Shown one piece after another: positions 26,962 to 32,425 of a stretch of 32,425 bases of DNA. The DNA lies in NCBI GenBank assembly GCA_014377775.1, contig JACMOW010000194.1:1-32425 (forward strand), given 5' to 3'. Numbering within the stretch: position 1 is the first letter of the stretch; each line of letters opens with the position of its first letter. Position numbers and translations under genes: made by a program. The notes beneath the pieces were generated by a model that was given only the letters and a program-made list of their open reading frames with translations, was not told the origin of the DNA and did not search any database. This DNA comes from Pedobacter sp. (GTDB lineage Bacteria > Bacteroidota > Bacteroidia > Sphingobacteriales > Sphingobacteriaceae).

Positions 26962-27453
26962 TTACCTAATCTCGTTAGCTAAACTCGCTAAATCCAAACG
27001 GTGTGTAAACATTTCTATTGTTCCATCTGCCTTGTAAGTCCACTGCTCTTTTGGTTTATCCCAATATAGTTCTACCCCATTATCATCAGGATCATTTAAA
27101 TAAATGGCTTCCGAAACACCATGATCACTTGCGCCTGTTAGTGGATAATGTGCCTTTAGCAACCTATCATAAATAATAGCTAAATCTTTTCTTGTTGGAT
27201 ATAAAATAGCGGTGTGATATAGCCCAACTCCATGCGGAGATGCCGGAGGTGCGTCTTTACTTTGCCATGTATTTAAGCCGATGTGATGATGATAACCGCC
27301 CGCCGAAATAAATGCAGCTTGATCACCATACATTGTCGTGATTTCAAAGCCTAACAAATCGTGATAAAATTTAAGCGAACGTTGTAAGTTAGCTACTTTT
27401 AAATGCACATGGCCAATTTTTGTTTGTGCAGGAATGATATAACCCTCTTTCAT
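26962..27453 (-). CDS. VOC-family dioxygenase (CatE/glyoxalase-like)
   Basis: The 163-residue protein has two beta-alpha-beta-beta-beta modules of the vicinal oxygen chelate fold (about 11-58 and 75-132). Candidate metal ligands are His17 (GHVHLKV), His80 (LYHTAIL) and Glu128 (NGVELYW), the set expected for catechol-2,3-dioxygenase-like and related enzymes. It is about half the length of a full extradiol dioxygenase such as CatE, so it probably works as a dimer, and the substrate is unknown. It converges on the mlaD gene and lies 44 bases downstream of the four-helix membrane protein gene. Confidence 0.85.
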   Translation of the reverse strand: MKEGYIIPAQTKIGHVHLKVANLQRSLKFYHDLLGFEITTMYGDQAAFISAGGYHHHIGLNTWQSKDAPPASPHGVGLYHTAILYPTRKDLAIIYDRLLKAHYPLTGASDHGVSEAIYLNDPDDNGVELYWDKPKEQWTYKADGTIEMFTHRLDLASLANEIR

Positions 27454-27497
27454 TTTATTCTTGAATATTATTTGTCTTTTGTAGTATCAAGGGTATA

Positions 27498-27935
27498 TTA
27501 TCTGATCTCAATATGTTTGATTTCACCACCTGTTGTACCGGTTTGTTTGGCGTAATATAGAGTAACAATACAAATTAGAATTGTTATGTAAGAGATAATA
27601 GTAGACAACGATTTTTTATAAAAGTTAGCCCATAGGCCTAATAGTGAAATTCCGCCCAATACATAACAAAGAATTGCAAATTTTTCAGCTATTTCTTCGT
27701 GCGTTTTAATTAGATTTTCATCAACTCCTGCTAATTTTTCAATAACTTCTTCAGCACCTTCACCTGTTGCAAACGTTGGTATTGCCGTTAATGCGGCCAA
27801 CATAAAAACAAAATAAGCTGTACGTTTTAGTAGTTCGGATTTAATTATTAGTCCACCAACCATTATTAATAATCCAATTACAGGAATAATAATTGGAAGA
27901 TGATTTAAAATTAAATGTAAGTGTGCATCATTCAT
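27498..27935 (-). CDS. Conserved four-helix membrane protein of Bacteroidota (DUF2231-like)
   Basis: The 145-residue protein has four predicted membrane helices (about 11-31, 38-57, 86-105 and 110-128). Conserved-looking polar motifs lie at the membrane edges: N-terminal HLHLILNHLP, TGEGAEEVIEKL in the loop, and C-terminal QTGTTGGEIKH. The His pattern recalls DUF2231-type membrane proteins that may hold haem, but no CxxCH is present. Function is unknown. A palindromic CRP/FNR-like site and a near-consensus -7 element lie upstream. Confidence 0.75.
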   Translation of the reverse strand: MNDAHLHLILNHLPIIIPVIGLLIMVGGLIIKSELLKRTAYFVFMLAALTAIPTFATGEGAEEVIEKLAGVDENLIKTHEEIAEKFAILCYVLGGISLLGLWANFYKKSLSTIISYITILICIVTLYYAKQTGTTGGEIKHIEIR

Positions 27936-27985
27936 AATATTTATTTTTAAATTAATTAATAATTAATCATAACATAATTACCAGG

Positions 27986-28021
27986 CAAATATTGTCTTTT
28001 TAAATGTAATAAGCATTACAT
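27986..28021 (-). promoter_or_regulatory. Promoter and CRP/FNR-like palindrome of the four-helix membrane protein gene
   Basis: ATGTAAT and ATTACAT (28004-28010 and 28015-28021) are perfect 7-base arms around AAGC, with the TGTAA-N6-TTACA spacing of CRP/FNR sites. On the minus strand a -7-like AATATTTG (27986-27993, one mismatch to TAnnTTTG) lies about 20 bases downstream, so the palindrome overlaps the -33 zone. The half-site differs from the GTGAT sites at 19633 and 22426, so another family member is the likelier binder. Confidence 0.45.
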
Positions 28022-28167
28022 GATTAAATAAAAGAATTACATCATTCACATATTTTAAGGTTAATCACATAGGCATTTACTATTCCTAATTTTGTGCCTC
28101 TTTTCTACAAAACTTAAATTCACTTTTTTACTATTTATATTATATTGGTGATGGGGATTGCAGTTTT

Positions 28168-28890
28168 TTAAACTTTTTTATACACTTCGTCAAATGGAAT
28201 TCTCATTCTATCTCCCCAAACTCCTTGTTCATCTCTAATTCCGCACGATATAATCATATTGATTTCTGCTCCATACGGTAATTTTAAGATAGCTTTCACT
28301 TTTCTGCTATCAAAACCTTCCATTGGACAAGTATCATAATTTTCGTTTGCCATTGCCAACATAAATGTTTGGGCTGCCAAAGCACATGTTTTGTGGACAA
28401 CCACGCTCATGTCATTTTCAGATACTTGATAAACAATTGGTCTGAAAAGCCCAATGATGTTTACTATAATTTTTCTGAAAATTCCGAAAAGCCCAAAAAA
28501 GCGTACATATAGAAATGGCATTATTTTTCCATAGTACATTTTCCAGCTTTTGACTCTTTTCTCTTGTTTCAACGTAGGACTGTTTTTTAACACATTTTGA
28601 GTTTCTAACTCCATCATTTTTTTTGCTCGTTTTCTGTACAAATCCTGCCTTGTTACAAAAACTACAATTTGTTGGGCAGTGGTTGCCGATTCTTGATTTA
28701 AACAAGCTGTAGCAATTTTCATTAAAATTTCTGGGTTTATAACATGGTAAAATTCCCAAAGCTGTAAGTTTGAACTATTGGGAGCTAAAGTTGCCAGTTC
28801 AATACAATGCTTAACTTTCTGTTCATCAATCGGCTGCTTTTTATAATGTCGTACCGAACGTCTATAATTTATTATTTCTTCTAAAGTCAT
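28168..28890 (-). CDS. Nitroreductase-family FMN oxidoreductase
   Basis: The 240-residue protein begins with the nitroreductase signature (EIINYRRSVRHYKKQPID) whose Arg and Ser residues bind the FMN phosphate. Further family features are LATLAPNSSNLQLWEFYHV, AQTFMLAMANENYDTCPMEG and a C-terminal IISCGIRDE. Enzymes of this family reduce nitro groups, quinones or flavins with NAD(P)H; the physiological substrate is not evident. A segment rich in basic and aromatic residues at about 105-145 (KSWKMYYGKIMPFLYVRFFG) is an insertion relative to short members. The start at 28890 gives the expected N-terminus. Confidence 0.88.
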   Translation of the reverse strand: MTLEEIINYRRSVRHYKKQPIDEQKVKHCIELATLAPNSSNLQLWEFYHVINPEILMKIATACLNQESATTAQQIVVFVTRQDLYRKRAKKMMELETQNVLKNSPTLKQEKRVKSWKMYYGKIMPFLYVRFFGLFGIFRKIIVNIIGLFRPIVYQVSENDMSVVVHKTCALAAQTFMLAMANENYDTCPMEGFDSRKVKAILKLPYGAEINMIISCGIRDEQGVWGDRMRIPFDEVYKKV

Positions 28891-28934
28891 TTTATTTTAG
28901 ATTATTTCAGTCATACCCAGTTGCATTAGGTTTT

Positions 28935-29534
28935 TTATGTTCGAACAAATTGCTCAACCGAACGTATCAATTTAATTATTTGTGGCATGGGATGAAGAGA
29001 AACCTCTTTCTCTCGCATTTCACCATCAAAAACTACTTTTATGTTTTTAACTTTGGGTTTGTTTAAAACATTGCAGTAGCGCAGGTATTTTTGTACGGGC
29101 AATGGTAAGGATTGGATATCTGCTTCGGTTAATAAATCTGTGCTTTGGGTATTTGTATGTTGTAAGTGTAATTTTACATCTTTAACAAAATTGGCTTCAA
29201 ACCGCTGACTACCGAGAGCTGCAACAGCTACCAATATTACAATTACGTTGGCTATGGTGCCAAACTTAGCATCCTGCCAAACTGTTAAAATTAAAATTTG
29301 TGAAATAACGGCAGCAATAATTACGATGTAAGGCCAGCTCTCTTTTTTCATTAAGAATAAAACTGTTGCCACCACAAAAAGTATCGTAACTAAAAACCAA
29401 AGTAAACCATTGGTTTTTGAAATGTCTTTCGTTAACTGTGTAATGTTACCATAGCGATACGCTTTTGCAAAACCCATTAAATGAATAAGGCCATGAATGA
29501 GCATCACGAATGCGAAAATATATTTTAGCAGCAT
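28935..29534 (-). pseudogene. DUF6544-family membrane protein, truncated at the C-terminus
   Basis: I place the start at the ATG at 29534 (MLLKYIFAFVMLIHGLIHLM); an in-frame ATG at 29597 would add 21 residues. Four membrane helices (about 3-20, 46-63, 67-87 and 93-112) are followed by the start of the soluble domain (LPLPVQKYLRYCNVLNKPKV, VVFDGEMREK). From memory of the family, FDGEMR is normally followed by a further 150 or more residues. Here the sequence changes after MREK to an unrelated 23-residue tail and stops. I read this as a deletion or rearrangement junction near 29005. The fragment may still be expressed. Confidence 0.6.
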
Positions 29535-29747
29535 GTCTGTTTTAATAATCAGTAGGTAAAATTGACTATTTAAAACCCAATAGAATATGATAAGCATTAC
29601 TGTTGCCGATGATCAAAATCACGATGGCTTTGCTAATTTGCTAAACTACACTTAAAAATCGACGCTAACTTTAATTCCGCCTTGTAACCTGTTTACTTAT
29701 AGAACGAGAATAATTGATTTTCCGTGACAGGGAGGGGACGTTAATTT

Positions 29748-29933
29748 TTAAAAGCTTATAAAATCTTTTTGCATTGCTGCGATAATATACTCAGGAATAC
29801 CAAGTTGTTGCGCATACTTGAGCCAAATGGCAATACCTTGGTTTACTTTTTCAATCACTTGCTTTGGACTTTTGATTGTATAGCTGTCTGCGATTTTCAG
29901 TAAGTCGGTGAAAGTAATGTTTGTTTGAACGAA
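29748..29933 (-). pseudogene. Remnant of a HipA-like toxin C-terminus
   Basis: After a TAG at 29934-29936 the minus strand reads an open 61-codon frame: TNITFTDLLKIADSYTIKSP, then KQVIEKVNQGIAIWLKYAQQ, then LGIPEYIIAAMQKDFISF and a stop. The spacing of the DLL, A-x-x-Y-x-I-K, I-I/V-E-x-V, W and Y-A-x-x-x-G-I-P elements fits the C-terminal helical end of HipA-family kinases. The kinase core is absent. The HipB-like fragment directly upstream in the same direction fits a collapsed hipBA operon. Confidence 0.5.
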
Positions 29934-30042
29934 CTAGCGTGGCAATATATTCGTGGAAGCTATCGAGCAAATCAAAATACAGGAAAACTTTTAGCAGGGT
30001 ATCCAAGGTAACGTTGCTTCCTTGTTCTGGTCTGTATGTATG
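29932..30042 (-). pseudogene. Remnant of a HipB/XRE-type antitoxin C-terminus
   Basis: The minus strand reads HTYRPEQGSNVTLDTLLKVF, then LYFDLLDSFHEYIATLV. The E-x-G-x-x-V-T-L-D-T-L-L-K-V-x-x-x-x-x-L-L-D pattern matches the last helices of HipB-type XRE regulators. An in-frame TGA just upstream and the lack of the first helices mark it as a fragment. It abuts the HipA-like tail, so the intervening toxin body has been deleted. Confidence 0.42.
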
Positions 30043-30126
30043 TCACCTGTCAAAATGGTTTGTCTTTGTTAATTCGTTTATGTTTTTAGTCGTCTGTTAA
30101 TGGTTGCACTGTCGTCTTTTAGGCTT

Positions 30127-30230
30127 GCCTATAACGTTTTGCGGCTTTGCGAAGAAGCGGATTTCGGAACACTAAACTGTCTGGGCGCAAATTGGTAGAG
30201 AAATGGGAGAAACGCTGTAAAGTTATAGGC
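30127..30230. repeat. 104-bp element bounded by 9-bp perfect inverted repeats
   Basis: GCCTATAAC (30127-30135) and GTTATAGGC (30222-30230) are exact inverted repeats. Just inside the left end lies GTTTTGCGGCTTTGCG, and inside the right end GAAACGCTGT, which is only partly complementary. The end pairs outward as AAC...GTT, as integron attC sites do, but the boxes do not fit the strict RYYYAAC / GTTRRRY consensus. I recall similar AACGTTTTGCGGCTTTGCG elements between genes of other Bacteroidota genomes, so a dispersed repeat is the best present reading. It separates the hipBA remnant from the small ORF at 30440. Confidence 0.5.
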
Positions 30231-30439
30231 GTATAAGACCTCATGACAAGTAATTTCAGGACTAGACTGCCTCCCACCCATGGCATAAAAGTGCAATAAA
30301 ATTAATCTCTTCGTATATTGAAGTTCATTCTCAATATATATGCCCATGATTACAGTAACGGGCAGCAGCAGCAAAGTTTCTTAGAAAATAGGGTAAAAAT
30401 ACCCTTGGAAGTTATTGTAACGTATGCTACCTTTCCCGT

Positions 30440-30682
30440 ATGAAAACAACAATCACTTTCAGTCTTCCCGAAGATAAAGAAGAATATGAACAAGCGATGA
30501 ATGTAGGTAAGTATTACACAGCAGTATCAGGTTTCGCACAGCTGTTACAGGAAAAAATTGCTTCAGATGAACCTGAGTCAGAACATGCAAAATGGGCATA
30601 TGATCGTTTGATAGAAGAGTTACATGGAAGCGGATTGTGGGTTCCGCTAATTTTATTAAGCCTTTATTTGGAGTTTGGGTAG
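30440..30682 (+). CDS. Small hypothetical protein, phage/mobile-gene-like
   Basis: The 80-residue product starts MKTTITFSLPEDKEEYEQAM, which resembles the opening (MKATLTFNLPE...) of small phage or plasmid proteins of unknown function. The rest is a helical, acidic stretch ending in a hydrophobic WVPLILLSLYLEF. That ending is unlike the charged tail I would expect, so the last 15 residues may come from a frameshift or a junction. It lies in a zone of gene debris next to the inverted-repeat element. No function is proposed. Confidence 0.45.
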   Translation: MKTTITFSLPEDKEEYEQAMNVGKYYTAVSGFAQLLQEKIASDEPESEHAKWAYDRLIEELHGSGLWVPLILLSLYLEFG

Positions 30683-30717
30683 GTTAGCTAAGTTATTCTT
30701 AGTATTGTAATACTTAA

Positions 30718-30867
30718 TTATTTAATTCCATAATGCTCAATTTGATTTAGGGACTTCAAGCGGAGTTTGACTAGGTCCAAACAATTGGCTAAATCATATC
30801 CTTTTACAATCATAGCTATAAAAGGGGTATCGTAAAATTGACATATAACACAAGAACCTAGGGTATG
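30718..30867 (-). pseudogene. Unassigned coding-like fragment
   Basis: The minus strand reads HTLGSCVICQFYDTPFIAMI, then VKGYDLANCLDLVKLRLKSL, then NQIEHYGIK and a stop at 30718-30720. It is preceded by an in-frame TGA and has no good start codon. Composition looks protein-like, with balanced charges and hydrophobic spacing, in a region where random frames are Lys/Ile/Asn rich. I do not recognise the family. It may be the C-terminal end of a deleted gene. Confidence 0.3.
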
Positions 30868-30980
30868 TCATTTCGATGATGTTAAAATGTAATATATGAT
30901 TCATTACTTTTTATAGAAAAATCAATTTAAAGATTGTAAATAAAATACGATATTTAGATTTAAACAAGCCAAGTATTACT

Positions 30981-31091
30981 ATGGATAGCAAGAAGTTAAA
31001 ACAGATTACAAACCAACTCAAAAAATCTTTTGATAATTGGGATTTCAATTATTTCCTAATTACTCGAACTGTTTTTATTTCTGTTCCCTGA
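30981..31091 (+). pseudogene. 5' fragment of a small Bacteroidota gene, fused to unrelated DNA
   Basis: The ATG at 30981 begins MDSKKLKQITNQLKKS, the kind of Lys-rich start seen in small conserved Bacteroidota proteins. After residue 16 the frame (FDNWDFNYFLITRTVF) runs antisense through the stop and final codons of the T9SS fragment on the other strand, so it is not coding there. The junction between the two fragments lies at about 31028-31048. Confidence 0.4.
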
Positions 31092-31171
31092 TTTATGATA
31101 ATATTGTAAGTACCTGCTGGATAATTTTCTCCTATTCTCTGGCTTGAAACCTCAATTGGTTTCTTTATTAC
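31049..31171 (-). pseudogene. C-terminal T9SS type A sorting domain fragment
   Basis: The minus strand reads VIKKPIEVSSQRIGENYPAG, then TYNIIINQGTEIKTVRVIRK and a stop at 31049-31051. This is the end of a type IX secretion sorting domain: the Y-P-A-G-T-Y/I turn and the terminal K-T-x-R-V-I-R/K-K strand are diagnostic. The in-frame TGA upstream and the absence of any cargo domain show it is a fragment. It implies that the lineage has, or had, a type IX secretion system. Confidence 0.7.
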
Positions 31172-31219
31172 TCAAAAACGACACATTTAAATAGGAAAGC
31201 TCTCTTTCCAGAATTAGTT

Positions 31220-31227
31220 TAAATTTG
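31220..31227 (+). promoter_or_regulatory. Bacteroidota -7 element of the mnmH-selD operon
   Basis: TAAATTTG is a perfect match to the TAnnTTTG element read by the Bacteroidota housekeeping sigma factor. It lies 21 bases before the ATG at 31249 and overlaps an in-frame TTG at 31225, which excludes the TTG as the start. A clear -33 TTTG is not seen. Confidence 0.6.
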
Positions 31228-31248
31228 CAGCATTATATAAACTTTATA

Positions 31249-32271
31249 ATGAAACAAATCATTTCCATAGACTTTTATTTTGAAAATTTAAACCATATTC
31301 CACTTATTGACGTGAGGTCGCCTGGAGAATTTTTTATAGGACATATTCCAAATGCTATTAATCTTGAATTATTTACTGATGAAGAACGAGCAGTAGTGGG
31401 CACCGCTTACAAAAAAGAATCGAAAGAAAGAGCCATTGAAATTGGGTTTGAGTATGTAAAACCCAAACTGAATGATTTTATAACTAAATCGGTTGCAACT
31501 GCACCTAACAAAGAAGTTGCTATATATTGTTGGCGTGGGGGAATGAGAAGCAATGCTTTTGCCGATCATCTTATCGAGAATGGTTTTGAAAAGGTTTATG
31601 TTATTGAAAAAGGGTACAAAGCTTTCCGCAATTATGTGCTACAATTTTTTGAGCAACCCTTTAATCTTAAAGTTCTAGGCGGATATACTGGCACAGGTAA
31701 AACTGAAATACTCCATTCTTTAAAAAAGAAAGGGCAACAAGTGATTGATTTGGAAGGATTGGCAAATCATAGAGGTTCTGTTTTTGGTGGGATAGACCTT
31801 CCGCCACAGCCAACAACGGAGAAATTTGAAAACAATCTATTTTCCATACTTCAGAACTTAAATCATAACCTACCCATCTGGGTTGAAGATGAAAGCAGAT
31901 TGATTGGCCAAGTAGCGATTCCAAACGTTTTTTTTAATAAAATGCGTGAGATGCCAGTCTATTTTTTAGACGTGCCTCTGGAAGAAAGGACAAAACACCT
32001 TGTTAGCACTTACGCAAGTCTTAGCCATCATAAATTAGGAGATGCCATTAGTCGAATCACTAAAAGGCTTGGATACGATAATGCCAAATTTGCTCAAGAA
32101 GCGCTTGAAAAAAGAAATTATCATAAAGTAGTAGAGATTACATTAATATATTACGACAAATACTATTTAAAAGGATTACAAAAACGTCAAAATTCTGGAA
32201 TTCTAGAATTTATAACTCCTTCCGTCAATCCTGAGGAAACGGCCGATTTTTTAATAAACTTACTAAATTAA
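31249..32271 (+). CDS. mnmH: tRNA 2-selenouridine synthase
   Basis: I place the start at the ATG at 31249 (340 residues), because an upstream TTG sits inside the promoter. The N-terminus is a rhodanese domain (about 5-135; PLIDVRSPGEFFIGHIPNAI) with the catalytic Cys94 in YCWRGGMRS. The C-terminal half is a P-loop domain with Walker A GGYTGTGKT (144-152). The enzyme (SelU/YbbB) replaces sulphur with selenium in wobble 2-thiouridine of tRNAs for Lys, Glu and Gln, using selenophosphate. The selD gene begins 6 bases downstream, supplying that donor, so the pair forms an operon. Confidence 0.95.
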   Translation: MKQIISIDFYFENLNHIPLIDVRSPGEFFIGHIPNAINLELFTDEERAVVGTAYKKESKERAIEIGFEYVKPKLNDFITKSVATAPNKEVAIYCWRGGMRSNAFADHLIENGFEKVYVIEKGYKAFRNYVLQFFEQPFNLKVLGGYTGTGKTEILHSLKKKGQQVIDLEGLANHRGSVFGGIDLPPQPTTEKFENNLFSILQNLNHNLPIWVEDESRLIGQVAIPNVFFNKMREMPVYFLDVPLEERTKHLVSTYASLSHHKLGDAISRITKRLGYDNAKFAQEALEKRNYHKVVEITLIYYDKYYLKGLQKRQNSGILEFITPSVNPEETADFLINLLN

Positions 32272-32277
32272 ATAAAA

Positions 32278-32425
32278 ATGAACAAAGGTATAAAACTAAC
32301 AAGTTTTAGTCATGGTGCAGGTTGCGGATGCAAATTATCACCAAAAGTATTAACTACAATATTAGAATCTAACAGCCCAAAAATGCAAGACACCCGCCTA
32401 TTGGTGGGAAACGATACTAGAGATG
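32278..32425 (+). CDS. selD: Selenide, water dikinase SelD (5' end only)
   Basis: Forty-nine codons are visible before the window ends. They match the SelD N-terminus closely ([19 protein letters not shown], then LLVGNDTRD). The active position is a Cys codon (TGC) in G-C-G-C-K, not selenocysteine (TGA). The enzyme makes selenophosphate from selenide and ATP. With mnmH just upstream, its main role here is probably tRNA selenation; whether the organism makes selenoproteins cannot be judged from this window. Confidence 0.93.
   Translation, partial: MNKGIKLTSFSHGAGCGCKLSPKVLTTILESNSPKMQDTRLLVGNDTRD

Noticed and set aside
30129-30374. 81-codon minus-strand frame across the inverted-repeat element
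   Set aside because: It runs through the repeat ends and has no family-like sense. The surrounding structure is explained by the repeat element instead.
31225-31248. TTG start for mnmH
   Set aside because: The TTG lies inside the perfect TAAATTTG promoter element. The ATG at 31249 gives the family N-terminus.

Overview
The window looks like chromosome from a member of the Bacteroidota, most probably Sphingobacteriaceae (Pedobacter-like). The reasons are low GC, AT-rich leaders with almost no Shine-Dalgarno signal, TAnnTTTG-type -7 promoter elements, Bacteroidota lipoprotein signals, a type IX secretion (T9SS) sorting-domain remnant, and protein families typical of that group (DUF5117-type metalloprotease, DUF3494 adhesin with OmpA partner, DUF6544, PAS arrays with a bare H-box). 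The genus is an inference.

Layout. 1-6143 (minus strand): a sensor with ten PAS domains, a GAF domain and a terminal H-box but no ATPase, a single-domain response regulator, and the 5' part of a secreted zinc metalloprotease. 6144-7600: mostly non-coding, with a small secreted-protein gene broken by three frameshifts in A-runs and closed by a terminator. 7601-11672 (plus): a repeat-rich lipoprotein adhesin with a DUF3494 (ice-binding-like) domain, a UUCG hairpin, then an OmpA-family protein. 11774-12493: a GntR/FCD regulator destroyed by two lesions, with its likely operator intact.

12532-26934 is the core of the window. Eight minus-strand genes (P-type ATPase, SHOCT, three-BON protein, second P-type ATPase, DUF1275 membrane protein, CbpA, CbpM, L,D-transpeptidase) lie head to head with five plus-strand genes (soluble histidine kinase, receiver fused to a CRP/FNR regulator, MlaE, MlaF, MlaD). 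A 22-bp CRP/FNR-type palindrome sits midway between the two transcription units, and a weaker copy precedes the SHOCT gene. The regulator carries an FNR-type E-x-x-S-R recognition helix. I read this as one envelope, ion and protein-homeostasis stress module run by a phosphorylatable FNR/CRP-like factor. The genes and the palindrome are seen directly; the circuit is inference.

26962-28890 (minus): a VOC dioxygenase, a four-helix membrane protein and a nitroreductase. 28935-31171 is a decay zone: a truncated DUF6544 gene, remnants of a hipBA-like toxin-antitoxin pair, a 104-bp inverted-repeat-bounded element, one small intact ORF, and fragments including a T9SS C-terminal sorting domain fused back to back with the 5' end of another gene. 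31249-32425 (plus): mnmH/selU and the start of selD, the selenium tRNA-modification pathway.

No rRNA, tRNA, CRISPR array or intact insertion sequence was seen.
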